A stretch of 64,000 nt of DNA. Source: Nonomuraea typhae. GTDB lineage: Bacteria > Actinomycetota > Actinomycetes > Streptosporangiales > Streptosporangiaceae. A program made the position numbers and the translations under genes. The notes under the pieces were generated by a model. That model had not been told where the DNA came from. It saw only the letters and a list, made by a program, of their open reading frames with translations, and searched no databases. Below, in pieces: positions 31,379-40,543 of this stretch (position 1 is its first letter; each line of letters opens with the position of its first letter). The stretch spans positions 1-64,000 of the forward strand of contig NZ_VRLV01000007.1 in assembly GCF_009760925.1 (NCBI RefSeq), written 5' to 3'.

Positions 31379-34116
31379 GCGCCGGGGATCAGGTGGCGGG
31401 CGCGGGCGGTGGCGGCGGCCTGGGTGCGGGTGGAGGCGTCGAGTTTGGCCAGGATGTTGGAGACGTGCACGCTGACCGTCTTCTGGGCGATGAACAGGCG
31501 TTCTGCGATCTCCCGGTTCGTCAGTCCTTCGGCTACCAGGCTGAGGACTTCCAGTTCGCGGGCGGTCAGTGAGCCTGCTGTGGTGGGTGTGGTGAAGCGG
31601 GCTCGGCGCCCGAATTCGTCCAGGGCCGACAGGAGCGGGGTGGCCTTCAGGGCCGTCGCGGCGTCGCGGGCGAGGGTCCAGGTGGTTTGGGCGGAGTCGC
31701 GGTCGCCGGTGGCGAGTTGGGCTTCGGCCAGGCGCCAGCGGGAGCGGGCGGTTTCGTAGACGAAGCCGTAGTCGAATGCCTCCACTACCGATTGCCAGAG
31801 GGGCACGTCGTGGTGGCCGTTCACGCGGGACCACTCCGCTTCCACGCGCAGGGCCCAGGCGCGGCCTTCCAGGCCCATGGGGCCGCGGCCGCCGTCGGGG
31901 CCGGCCACGGCGGTGCGGGCGCGCCTGCGGAGGTCGTCGGCTTCGTCGGTACGGCCCAGCTCGGCCAACGCCCAGAGGCCGGTGGCGCAGATGCGCAGGT
32001 TGCCGGGATCGGCGGGGATGAGTTTGGCCAGGCACGCCTGTACGTGTTCCCAGGCGGTGGCGGGATCGCCCTTCCAGAGGGCGTCTTCCGCGGCCATGCC
32101 GCGGGACATGTAGGTGGCCAGTTCGCTGGTCCAGAAGGGGCGGAGCCAGTCGAGGCGGGATTCGGCGGCGGGCAGGCCGCGGGCCACCTCGATGAACAGG
32201 GCGAAGGACGACAGGATCGCCTCGGGCAGGGTGCCGACCCGGGCGCCGAAGGTCGCGGCGAGGTGTTCGGCGGCGTCCCATTCGCCGGCCACGTAGTGGA
32301 TGAGGAAGCGCAGGAACCGCAGGTCGGTGCCGTACGTGCTCCACTTCAGCCCGGCTTCCTCCGCCATCCTGATGCCGGATTCCGTGACGGTGGCGGCACG
32401 GGTGAGCTCTCCCTGTTCATACAGGAGGCGGGCGCGGGCGAACTGGGCGCGCAGGTCCATGGCGAGGTCGCCGGAGCTGTGGGAGGCGGCCTGTTCGTAG
32501 CTGGCGGACGCGGCGGTGAAGTCGCCTTCCAGTTCGGACAGCATGGCGAGGACGATCAGGGCGCTGATCTCGGCGTCGGCCACGCCGGCGGATCGGGCGA
32601 CGTCCAGGGCGCGGCGGGCCAGGGGGGCGACTTCGGTGTGCCGTTCGGTCCAGGCGAGGGAGCGGGCCGTGGTGGCCAGCGCGCGGGCCAGTTGGGCGGG
32701 GGTGGTGGCGGTTTCGATCGCGGCGTCGCCGGCTTGGACGGCGGCCTCGTCCTGGCCCAGTTCGGCCAGGTAGTAGGACAGGCGTTCATAGACCGGGGAC
32801 ATGGGCGGCAGGACGCGGAGCTGGGCCACGGCGCGGTGGTTGTCGCCGCTGTCGGCGGCCATGATCGCGCTGCGGAAGGCGAGGTCGCCGCGGCTTTCGC
32901 GGGCCAGTTCGGCGGCGTCGGGAACGCGTTCCCACAGGCTGAGCGCCTGGTCGTAGTGGCGGTGGGCCTCGGCGGGGGCGCCCAGGCGTTCGGCCTCCCT
33001 GCCGGCCTCGGCGGAGGCGCGCAGCGCGCCGGCCAGGTCGTGCCCGGCCAGGTGGTGGTGGGCCAGCTCGGCGGGTGAGGTCAGGAGGGCGGCGAAGGCG
33101 GCGTGGAGCCGGGTACGTTCGCCGGGCAGCAGGTCTGTATAGACGGTCTCCTGCAGCAGGGCGTGCCGGAACGCATAGCCGTACCCGTCGACGCGCATGA
33201 GCCCGCGCGAGACGATCTCGCGGACGGCCTCCTCGAAGTCGGCGAGAGGGAGGCCGGAGACCTCGCGCAGCAGCACGTCCTCGACGCGCCGGCCGGCGAC
33301 GGCGGCGGCGCGCAGCACGCGCTGGCCGGGCTCGGACAGCAGCTCGACCCGGGACATCAGCAGGCTGGCCAGCCCGTCGGGGAACGTCTCGCCCTCCGAC
33401 AGGGCGGCGTACAGCTCCTCGGCGTAGAAGGGGTTGCCGTCGGCGCGGTGGACGATCTCCCAGAGCTCCCGCCCGTCCATCTCACCCAGAGTCGCGACAT
33501 AGTCGGAGATCTCGTCGGTCGCCATCGGCCCCACCTCGACCGACGTGACCGAAGGCAGCCGCTTGAGCTCGGCCAGCACGGACCGCAGCGGATGCCGCCG
33601 ATGCAGGTCATCCGTCCGGTATGTCCCGACCAGGCACACCCGCTCCGTCTGCAGCATGCGGCTGAGGAAGACCAGCAGGTCCCGGGTGGAGCGATCTGCC
33701 CAATGCAGATCCTCGATGACGAACAGGACAGGCTGCACCGCCCCCAGCAGCCCCAGCAGCGACCCGAACAGCCGCTGCTGCGTCAGGCCGGTCGAGGGCG
33801 CGATCTCCCCACCGGGCAGGAGCTGCTCGAGCACGGGCCGCTCGGCGATGGCCGCCCGCAGCGCGGGGTCGGCGCCGCGCAGTGCGTCGGCGAGGGGGAG
33901 GTACGGCAGGGCGTCGCCAAGCTCGGCGCACTGCCCGATGAGCACGTTGAAGCCCCGCTCCCGCGCTTGCGCGACCAGCTCGGAGGCCAGGCGCGTCTTG
34001 CCGATGCCGGCATCGCCACCGAGGAGCGCCACCCCGGCGGTGCCGTCGCCGGCGATCTCGAGCACACGAAGGAGTTTCCGCAGCTCAGCCGAGCGCCCGA
34101 TGAGAAGGCCGTTCAC
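31375..34116 (-). CDS. LAL-type LuxR transcriptional regulator (AAA/STAND ATPase)
   Basis: 913 residues. The N-terminal NTPase has Walker A LLGGDAGIGKTRLASEL (about residues 32-48) and Walker B VLFVIEDLHWADRS. A long TPR-like middle follows. The C-terminal LuxR helix-turn-helix is TARELEVLSLVAEGLTNREI then AQKTVSVHVSNILAKLDAST. Large ATP-binding LuxR proteins are often pathway activators in actinomycetes. The target here is unknown; the divergent molybdenum hydroxylase operon 460 bp upstream is a candidate. Confidence 0.9.
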   Translation of the reverse strand: MNGLLIGRSAELRKLLRVLEIAGDGTAGVALLGGDAGIGKTRLASELVAQARERGFNVLIGQCAELGDALPYLPLADALRGADPALRAAIAERPVLEQLLPGGEIAPSTGLTQQRLFGSLLGLLGAVQPVLFVIEDLHWADRSTRDLLVFLSRMLQTERVCLVGTYRTDDLHRRHPLRSVLAELKRLPSVTSVEVGPMATDEISDYVATLGEMDGRELWEIVHRADGNPFYAEELYAALSEGETFPDGLASLLMSRVELLSEPGQRVLRAAAVAGRRVEDVLLREVSGLPLADFEEAVREIVSRGLMRVDGYGYAFRHALLQETVYTDLLPGERTRLHAAFAALLTSPAELAHHHLAGHDLAGALRASAEAGREAERLGAPAEAHRHYDQALSLWERVPDAAELARESRGDLAFRSAIMAADSGDNHRAVAQLRVLPPMSPVYERLSYYLAELGQDEAAVQAGDAAIETATTPAQLARALATTARSLAWTERHTEVAPLARRALDVARSAGVADAEISALIVLAMLSELEGDFTAASASYEQAASHSSGDLAMDLRAQFARARLLYEQGELTRAATVTESGIRMAEEAGLKWSTYGTDLRFLRFLIHYVAGEWDAAEHLAATFGARVGTLPEAILSSFALFIEVARGLPAAESRLDWLRPFWTSELATYMSRGMAAEDALWKGDPATAWEHVQACLAKLIPADPGNLRICATGLWALAELGRTDEADDLRRRARTAVAGPDGGRGPMGLEGRAWALRVEAEWSRVNGHHDVPLWQSVVEAFDYGFVYETARSRWRLAEAQLATGDRDSAQTTWTLARDAATALKATPLLSALDEFGRRARFTTPTTAGSLTARELEVLSLVAEGLTNREIAERLFIAQKTVSVHVSNILAKLDASTRTQAAATARARHLIPGA

Positions 34117-34577
34117 CTCAGCAACTCTATATGTCGAGGAATGGCGATTTATCGCACCGATCTCTAGCCATCACCGAGCTCTAGCCATCGCCGAGCTGTG
34201 GCTGTCGTGGGTGAAGGGCCCGCGGTCAACTCCGCGGTGCGTGGCGTGGTGGGTTCCGCGGCGGTGCGTGGCGTGGTGGGTTGTGCGGGTGGGTTGTGCG
34301 GGGGTGGGTTCCGCGGGTGGGTTGTGCTTGGGTGGGTTGTGCGGGGTGGTGTCTGCTTGGGGTGGCGTCAACCCCCCATCCAGTACGGCAGGCCGCCCCC
34401 AAGCCACCCGCCGACGCGGGCGGGCGCAGGTCGGGGGGATCGCTTCTCACGTCGGACGCACGCGCCGCCGCAACGGCCCACATATACCCCCGAAGTGGTC
34501 CACGCTTTGCCATGGCCAAACCGGACAAAGGAAACACTGCTGGAGGAAGGGCCAGTGAGATAGCAGAGGGAGCACCG
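34117..34577. other. 460-bp intergenic region with G-rich tandem repeat
   Basis: No gene is supported. At 34225-34370 imperfect units of GGTGGGTTSYGCG type are repeated about seven times, with two longer copies of GCGGTGCGTGGCGTGGTGGG at the left. The rest should contain the divergent promoters of the LAL gene and the oxidase operon. Two tandem ctctagccatc(a/g)ccgagct units lie at 34162-34199. Confidence 0.6.
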
Positions 34578-35072
34578 ATGGATGGTGCACTGGAGAGAAC
34601 CGGGCGCGGTCCTGAGCCCGCGAAGCTGACGCTGACGATCAACGGCGTGACCACCGCGATCGAGATCGAGCCGCGCGTGAGCCTGCTGGACACGCTGCGC
34701 GAGTATCTCGATCTGACCGGTACGAAGAAGGGCTGTAACCAGGGCGCGTGCGGCGCGTGCACGGTCTGGGTGGATGGTCGGCGGGTGGTGTCGTGTCTGA
34801 CGCTGGCGGTGAGCTGCGAGGGCAGGGAGATCACCACGATCGAGGGTGTGCGCGATCATCCGATGCAGGAGGCGTTCCTGGCCTGTGACGCGCTGCAGTG
34901 CGGGTACTGCACGCCTGGCCAGATCATGTCGGCGATCAAGCTGCTGGAGGAGGGGCACGCGGGTGACGACGCGGAGATCGCCGAGTGGATGAGCGGGAAC
35001 ATCTGCCGCTGCGCCGCGTACCCGCACATCCGGCAGGCGATCAAGGAGGTGCGCGACGGTGCACGGCATTAG
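34578..35072 (+). CDS. aldehyde/xanthine oxidase-type 2Fe-2S subunit
   Basis: 164 residues from the ATG at 34578 with GAGGGAGC upstream. Plant-type cluster KKGCNQGACGACTVWVDG with C in RRVVSCLTL, and the helical-domain cluster CGYCTPGQI with NICRCAAYPHI. It passes electrons from the Mo centre to FAD. The next gene overlaps by 14 bp. The three-gene order (FeS, FAD, Mo subunit) matches E. coli PaoABC (YagTSR). Confidence 0.93.
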   Translation: MDGALERTGRGPEPAKLTLTINGVTTAIEIEPRVSLLDTLREYLDLTGTKKGCNQGACGACTVWVDGRRVVSCLTLAVSCEGREITTIEGVRDHPMQEAFLACDALQCGYCTPGQIMSAIKLLEEGHAGDDAEIAEWMSGNICRCAAYPHIRQAIKEVRDGARH

Positions 35073-36219
35073 TTACGCGCGGGTCGCGGATCTGCGGGAG
35101 GCGCTGGCCGAGGGGGCCGATCCGGACAGCCGGTTCCTGGCCGGCGGGACGACCGAGGTGGACATGCTGCGCATCGGCGTGGCCCAGGAGAAGCGGCTGG
35201 TCGACATCAACGACCTGCCGCTGAACCAGATCGAGGAGCTGCCGGGCGGCGGCCTGCGGCTGGGTGCGCTGGCGCGGATGAGTGACGTGGCGGCGGCGCC
35301 GGTGGTGCGGGAGCGGTTCCCGATGGTGGCGCAGGCTCTGGAGCTGGGTGCTTCGGCGCAGCTGCGGAACATGGCGTCCATGGGCGGCAACATGATGCAG
35401 CGGGTGCGCTGCGCCTACTTCCGCGAGACGGCGATGCCGTGCAACAAGCGGGAGCCGGGCTCCGGCTGTGCCGCCGAGGGCGGGTTCCATCGGGGGCACG
35501 CGGTTCTCGGGACGAGCGAGTCCTGCTTCGCCACGCATCCGTCGGACGTCGCGGTGCCGCTGGTGGCGCTGGACGCGGTCATTCACCTGTCCAGCGCGAA
35601 CCGCACTGCCGACGGCAGCGCGAACCGCACCGCCGACGGCAGCGCGAACCGCACTGCCGACGGCAGCGCGAACCGCACCGCCGACGGCAGCGCCAACGGC
35701 AGTGCGAACCGCAACGCCAACGGCAGTGCGAACCGCAACGCCAACGGCATCGCGAACGGCGCTGCGCACGGGACACGGTCGATGCCGCTGGAGGACTTCT
35801 TCCTGCTGCCGGGTGACACGCCGGAGCGGGAGCACCCGATCGAGCACGGCGAGCTGATCACCGCGATCGAGGTTCCGGCGGCGCCGGTGGCTCGCCGGTC
35901 GCTGTATCTGAAGGTGCGCGATCGTGAGTCGTACGAGTTCGCGCTGGTCTCGGCGGCCGTCGCGGCCGCCGTCGAGAACGGGATGATCACCGACATCAGG
36001 CTGGCCCTGGGCGGCGTGGCCACCAAGCCGTGGCGGGCCAGGACGGCGGAGCGGCACCTGATGGGCGGGCCCGCCACCAGGGAGGCGTTCGAGGCCGCCG
36101 CCGCGGCCGAGATGGCGCAGGCGGTGGGCCGGCCGCAGAACGCGTTCAAGATCGAGCTGGCCAAGCGCACGATCGTCCGTGTCCTGGAAAGGGTGTGCGT
36201 GAGGGGGAGCGGGTCATGA
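35059..36219 (+). CDS. FAD-binding subunit of the molybdenum hydroxylase, PaoB-like, with repeat insertion
   Basis: 386 residues from a GTG at 35059. FAD motif FLAGGTTEVDMLRIG, then QLRNMASMGGNMMQRVRC. The segment CAYFRETAMPCNKREPGSGC carries the cysteines that bind a [4Fe-4S] cluster in PaoB-type subunits. ESCFATHPSDVAVPLVALDA follows. Residues about 179-236 are an insertion of SANRTADG units (four copies) and SANGSANRNANG variants, absent from normal family members. The C-terminal CO-dehydrogenase-flavoprotein domain is intact. Its stop overlaps the Mo-subunit start. Confidence 0.9.
   Translation: MHGISYARVADLREALAEGADPDSRFLAGGTTEVDMLRIGVAQEKRLVDINDLPLNQIEELPGGGLRLGALARMSDVAAAPVVRERFPMVAQALELGASAQLRNMASMGGNMMQRVRCAYFRETAMPCNKREPGSGCAAEGGFHRGHAVLGTSESCFATHPSDVAVPLVALDAVIHLSSANRTADGSANRTADGSANRTADGSANRTADGSANGSANRNANGSANRNANGIANGAAHGTRSMPLEDFFLLPGDTPEREHPIEHGELITAIEVPAAPVARRSLYLKVRDRESYEFALVSAAVAAAVENGMITDIRLALGGVATKPWRARTAERHLMGGPATREAFEAAAAAEMAQAVGRPQNAFKIELAKRTIVRVLERVCVRGSGS
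35593..35765. repeat. in-frame minisatellite in the FAD-subunit gene
   Basis: The 24-bp unit encoding SANRTADG is repeated four times from 35593. It is followed by 12-18-bp variants encoding SANG, SANRNANG and IANG up to about 35765. The array stays in frame, so copy-number change by slippage would alter only the length of a hydrophilic loop. Confidence 0.9.
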
Positions 36220-38444
36220 CCGCGCTGATCGGCGAGCCCGTCACCCGGGTGGACGGCCGGGCCAAGGTCACCGGGGCGGCCAAGTACACGGCGGAGATCC
36301 TGCTGCCCGGCATGCGGCACGCGGTCATCGTCGGGTCGGAGATCCCAGCGGGCCGGGTGACCGGGATAGATCCCACGCAAGCGCTGGCCGAGCCGGGAGT
36401 CCAGGCCGTACTCACCCACGAGGACCTGCCGAAGATCGCCAACCAGCCGGTGCTGACGCTGTCGCTGGCGGGGACGATCGCCGACGGGCAGAGCTTCTTC
36501 CCGATGCAGGATCCGGTCATCCACTACGCCGGGCAGCCGGTGGCGATCGTGGTGGGCGAGACGCTGGACGCCGCCACCCGCGGCGCCGAGCTTGTCCGCA
36601 TAAATTACGAAAAATCCGAAAAAACCATCACCGTCATCGACCAAGGCCGCGACCAGGCGTACATCCCGGAGCGCATCCTGGCCGGTCTCGCCCCGGGGCA
36701 GATGAGCCGCGGCGACGTCGCCCAGGGCCTGGCCCAGGCCGAGCTCACCGTGGAGGGCACGTTCACCTTCGCCGCCAACCACCACAATCCCATAGAGATG
36801 TCGGCCTCCGTGGCCTCGTGGGACGGCGACCAGCTCACGCTCTGGGACGCCACCCACGGGCCGACCGCCACCCAGATGACGGTCGCGCACCTGCTCGGCG
36901 TCCCGGTCTCGCGGATCCGGGTGATCACCCACTTCGTCGGCGGCAGCTTCGGCGCCAAGGCGATGATCTGGGCACACCCGACACTCGCCGCCATGGTGGC
37001 AAAAATCGTGAACAGGCCGGTGAAGCTGGCCCTCACCCGCGAGCAGATGTTCACCTCCTGCGGCCTGCGCGAGGACAACGAGCAGACCATCACGCTCGGC
37101 GCCACCGCGGAGGGCAGGCTGACCGCGATCCGCCACCACAAGCTGTCGATCACCTCGGCCTACGACGACTGGGCCGAGCCCGCCCTCAGCGGCTCCGGCG
37201 AGTTGTATGCCTGCGACAACTTCGACGCCGCCTACCACCTGATCAAGGGCAACACCATGACGCCCACGTTCATGCGGGGGCCGGGGGAGGCGGCGGGCCT
37301 GGCCGTACTGGAATGCGCGATGGACGAGCTGGCGGAGAAGGCCGGGCTCGACCCGATCGAGCTGCGGCTGCGCAACCACACCGACGTGGATCCGAACAGC
37401 GGCAAGCCGTACTCCAGCAAGGGCCTGAAGGAGTGCTACGAGCGCGGCGCCGAGCTGTTCGGCTGGGCGCGGCGCGACCCGCGCCCGCGCTCGCAGAGGG
37501 ACGGCGACTGGCTGATCGGGACCGGCATGGCCACCGCGCTGTATCCGGTATATCCGCTCATGAACCCGCAGCGGGCCCGCGCCCGCCTGTACGCCGACGG
37601 CACGGCGGTCATCCAGATCGCCGCCGCCGACATCGGCACCGGGTCGGCCACGATCCTGACCCAGATCGGCGCCGAAGGGCTCGGCCTGCCGCTCGACCTG
37701 GTCAGGGTGGAGTACGGCGACACCGACCTGCCGTTCATGGCCGCCTCGGTGGGTTCCGCGGGCTCGACCGCGGGCGGCAACGCCGTCCACGTGGCCGCCA
37801 CGGGGCTGCGCGATCAGCTCATCGCCCAGGCCGTCGCCGACGAGGGTTCGCCCCTGCACGGCGCCGACCCGGCCACGGTGACGGTCAGCGGCGGCGTCAT
37901 GTCCGCGCGCGACGGCGCCAGTGAGAGCTACGGCCAGATGCTGAGCCGCGCCTTCGTCCCGGAGACCGAGTACCTGGGCAGCTACCAGCACAAGGTGCCG
38001 GAGGACTACGCGCTGCTGAACTTCGGCGCGCAGTTCGCCGAGGTGGCCGTGGACGCCGAGCTGGGCATCGTGCGGGTGCGCCGCCTGGCCGGGGTCTTCG
38101 CGCCCGGCCGGGTGCTCAACCGCAAGACCGCGCGCAGCCAGCTCATGGGCGGCATGTTCTGGGGGATGTCGCAGGCGCTGCTCGAGGCCACGCACATGGA
38201 CCCGCGCTACGGCCGCTGGGCCAACCCGAGCCTCGGCGACTACCTGGTCCCGGTCAACGCCGACGCGCCCGAGGTCATGGTCGAGACCGTCGAGGTGGAG
38301 GACCGGGTCGTCAATCCGCTCGGGATCAAGGGCATCGGGGAGATCGGCATGGTGGGCATGGCCGCGGCCATCGCCAACGCCGTCCACCACGCGACCGGCA
38401 AACGCGTGAGATCCTTCCCGATCACCATCGAATCCCTGCTGTGA
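36216..38444 (+). CDS. molybdopterin-binding large subunit of aldehyde/xanthine oxidase family
   Basis: 742 residues from the ATG at 36216 (ATGA overlap). N-terminal hammerhead domain ALIGEPVTRVDGRAKVTGAA, KYTAEILLPG; Mo-cofactor regions FVGGSFGAKAMIWAHPTLAA, MRGPGEAAGLAVLECAMDEL, AADIGTGSATILTQIGAEGL and SVGSAGSTAGGNAV. The catalytic base Glu is probably in GIKGIGEIGMVGMAAAIANA. It matches PaoC/YagR. Such enzymes oxidise aromatic aldehydes. No XdhC/PaoD-type maturation factor is seen downstream. Confidence 0.92.
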   Translation: MTALIGEPVTRVDGRAKVTGAAKYTAEILLPGMRHAVIVGSEIPAGRVTGIDPTQALAEPGVQAVLTHEDLPKIANQPVLTLSLAGTIADGQSFFPMQDPVIHYAGQPVAIVVGETLDAATRGAELVRINYEKSEKTITVIDQGRDQAYIPERILAGLAPGQMSRGDVAQGLAQAELTVEGTFTFAANHHNPIEMSASVASWDGDQLTLWDATHGPTATQMTVAHLLGVPVSRIRVITHFVGGSFGAKAMIWAHPTLAAMVAKIVNRPVKLALTREQMFTSCGLREDNEQTITLGATAEGRLTAIRHHKLSITSAYDDWAEPALSGSGELYACDNFDAAYHLIKGNTMTPTFMRGPGEAAGLAVLECAMDELAEKAGLDPIELRLRNHTDVDPNSGKPYSSKGLKECYERGAELFGWARRDPRPRSQRDGDWLIGTGMATALYPVYPLMNPQRARARLYADGTAVIQIAAADIGTGSATILTQIGAEGLGLPLDLVRVEYGDTDLPFMAASVGSAGSTAGGNAVHVAATGLRDQLIAQAVADEGSPLHGADPATVTVSGGVMSARDGASESYGQMLSRAFVPETEYLGSYQHKVPEDYALLNFGAQFAEVAVDAELGIVRVRRLAGVFAPGRVLNRKTARSQLMGGMFWGMSQALLEATHMDPRYGRWANPSLGDYLVPVNADAPEVMVETVEVEDRVVNPLGIKGIGEIGMVGMAAAIANAVHHATGKRVRSFPITIESLL

Positions 38445-38482
38445 AGCCGGGGTGACCGGCGGGTGTAGCAGGATCTGAGGCC

Positions 38483-39475
38483 ATGACCGACACCTCAGGA
38501 CCCCGCCGCCCGCTGGTCATCGCCCATCGCGGCGCGAGTGCCCTGCGTCCCGAGCACACCCTGGCCTCGTACGAGACCGCCATCGCGCTGGGCGCGGACT
38601 ACATCGAACCCGACCTGGTCGCCACGAAGGACCATGTCCTGGTCGCCCGGCACGAGAACGACATCACCGACACCACCGACGTCGCAGCCCGCCCCGAGTT
38701 CGCCGACCGGCACGCCACCAAGATCATCGACGGCCGTGCGCACACCGGCTGGTTCACCGAGGACTTCACGCTGGCCGAGCTCAGGACGCTGCGCGCGATC
38801 GAGCGCCTGCCCGACCTGCGCCCCGCCAACACCGCCTTCGACGGCCTGGCCCAGATCCCCACCTTCGAGGAGGTCGTACGGCTGGCGTGCGAGCACGGCG
38901 TCGGCGTCTACCCGGAGACCAAGCACCCCACCTATTTCACCGAGCTGGGCCTGCCGCTGGAGGAGCCGATGCTGGACACCCTCAGCCGGTACGGCCGGCG
39001 GCACGAGAGCGACCCGGTCTTCCTGCAGTCGTTCGAGGTGGGCAACCTGCGCGAGCTGCGCAAGCGCACCCGGCTGCCGATCATCCAGCTCATGTACCGG
39101 GGCGGCCGCCCCTACGACGGGGAACCCGGCTACGACGCGATGATGACCCCCGAAGGGCTGGCCGAGGTGGCCGGGTACGCCGACGGCATCGGCGTGGAGG
39201 CCGGGTGCGTGCTCCCGATCGGCCGGGACCAGCGCGTGGGCGAGCCGTCGGGCCTGGTCGAACGGGCACACGCGGCGGGCCTTCAGGTGCACATCTGGAC
39301 GTTGCGCAACGAGAACGCCTTCCTGCCCGCCGACCATCGGCGCGGCGATCCCGGCCACCCGGCCTTCGCCCGCGCCCACGGCGACCCGGCCGGATGGCTG
39401 CGCCGCTTCGTGGACCTGGGAGTGGACGGGGTGTTCGCCGACGATCCCGGGCTGGCCCGCGCGGTGATCGGCTAG
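38483..39475 (+). CDS. glpQ: glycerophosphodiester phosphodiesterase
   Basis: 330 residues from the ATG at 38483. GDPD barrel motifs: VIAHRGASALRPEHTLASYE (catalytic His), ADYIEPDLVATKDHVLVARH (metal-binding Glu-x-Asp and second His), VGVYPETKHPTYF, then LQVHIWTLRNENAFLP and VDGVFADDPGLARAVIG. It splits glycerophosphodiesters into glycerol-3-phosphate and alcohol. No signal peptide, so probably cytoplasmic. It is transcribed alone or with the upstream operon (38-bp gap). Confidence 0.9.
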   Translation: MTDTSGPRRPLVIAHRGASALRPEHTLASYETAIALGADYIEPDLVATKDHVLVARHENDITDTTDVAARPEFADRHATKIIDGRAHTGWFTEDFTLAELRTLRAIERLPDLRPANTAFDGLAQIPTFEEVVRLACEHGVGVYPETKHPTYFTELGLPLEEPMLDTLSRYGRRHESDPVFLQSFEVGNLRELRKRTRLPIIQLMYRGGRPYDGEPGYDAMMTPEGLAEVAGYADGIGVEAGCVLPIGRDQRVGEPSGLVERAHAAGLQVHIWTLRNENAFLPADHRRGDPGHPAFARAHGDPAGWLRRFVDLGVDGVFADDPGLARAVIG

Positions 39476-39559
39476 AGAGTCCCGGGGTGCGTTCCCTGTC
39501 ACATCGCCCGGACGACGCGTAGGCGAAGGACAGCGAACACACCCCGGGAGAACCACCCC

Positions 39560-40096
39560 ATGCGAAAGATCATCAGCGGCCTGTTCGTCTCGCTCGACGG
39601 CGTCGTCGAGGCGCCGGACCAGTGGCACTTCCCCTACCTGAACGACGAGATGATCGCCGCGGTCGGCGCCCTTCAGGCCGACGCCGACACGCTGCTGCTG
39701 GGCCGTACCACCTATGAGTCGTTTGCCGCGGTCTGGCCGCACCAGAGCGGCCCGATGGCCGACCGGCTCAACGCCGTCCGCAAGCTCGTGGTCTCCGGCA
39801 CGCTGGAGCGCGCCGACTGGAACAACTCCAGCCTGATCGGCGGCGACGTGCTCGGCCGGATCGCCGAGCTGAAAGGCGAGCCCGGCGGGAACATCAGCCT
39901 GACCGGCAGCGTCACCCTCACCCGCGCCCTGCTCAAGGCCGGCCTGGTGGACGATCTGCACCTGCTGGTCCACCCGATCGCGCTGGGCACCGGCATGCGG
40001 CTGTTCGACGAGAGCACCGGGCGGGTGCCGCTCCGCCTCGTCGGCTCGGCCACCTTCAGCACCGGCGTCGTCAACCTCCACTACCAGCCCGCCTGA
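39560..40096 (+). CDS. dihydrofolate-reductase-like (RibD C-terminal domain) protein
   Basis: 178 residues from the ATG at 39560. MRKIISGLFVSLDGVVEAPD, LLLGRTTYESFAAVWP, KLVVSGTLERADWNNSSLI, then GGNISLTGSVTLTRALLKAG and VDDLHLLVHPIALGTGMRLF are the standard YyaP/YwjB-like DHFR fold marks. NADPH-dependent reductase of unknown substrate. It is probably co-transcribed with the broken DUF1801 gene. Confidence 0.85.
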   Translation: MRKIISGLFVSLDGVVEAPDQWHFPYLNDEMIAAVGALQADADTLLLGRTTYESFAAVWPHQSGPMADRLNAVRKLVVSGTLERADWNNSSLIGGDVLGRIAELKGEPGGNISLTGSVTLTRALLKAGLVDDLHLLVHPIALGTGMRLFDESTGRVPLRLVGSATFSTGVVNLHYQPA

Positions 40097-40134
40097 GATC
40101 CCGAAAAGCACAAAAGACCCAAAGGAGCATCATC

Positions 40135-40482
40135 ATGACCGTCAACGACTACACCGCCAAGCTCGACCAGCCGCTGCGCGAGATCGCCGAGAAGCTCGGG
40201 GACCTGATCGGGGCCGCCATGCCCCAACCGGGCGCCCTCTACCACGGCCACCCGGTCTGGAGCCTCGGCCCCGCGCCGGGCAAGACGCCGGTGGCCTTTT
40301 TCAAAGCGTACTCGAAGTACGTGACCTTCGGCCTGTGGCGCGGGTAGGAGCTCGCCGACCCGTCCGGCCGGCTGGAGTCGGCCAACCGGCAGATGGCCGT
40401 GGTCAAGCTGCGCGGCGCCGACGAGATCGACGCCGAGCTGTTCACCGCCTGGCTGAAAGCCGCCATCGAGCTCGAGGGATAA
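40135..40482 (+). pseudogene. DUF1801 (YdhG-like) gene with an in-frame stop
   Basis: From the ATG at 40135 the frame reads MTVNDYTAKLDQPLREIAEK to KYVTFGLWRG. It then meets TAG at 40345-40347 and continues in the same frame as ELADPSGRLESANRQMAVVK, ending at TAA 40480-40482. The usual proteins have Gln or another residue at this point, so a single base change (for example CAG to TAG) explains it. It has AAGGAGCATCATC as ribosome binding site. Confidence 0.85.
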
Positions 40483-40543
40483 CGCGGGGGTTATAGCAGC
40501 CCTGAGAATAGGCGGGCCGCTCCGCCGGCCGTACCGTCGGGGC

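Noticed and set aside
31687..33078. 463-aa plus-strand frame opposite the LAL gene
   Set aside because: Gly/Ala/Val-rich antisense shadow without motifs or start signal.
35593..35765. CRISPR or intergenic repeat
   Set aside because: Units are contiguous, in frame and inside an intact enzyme gene, so a coding minisatellite.
35583..38390. 935-aa open frame on the minus strand
   Set aside because: Shadow of the oxidase FAD and Mo subunit genes; composition is His/Arg/Gly-rich without motifs, while the plus strand gives complete enzyme subunits.
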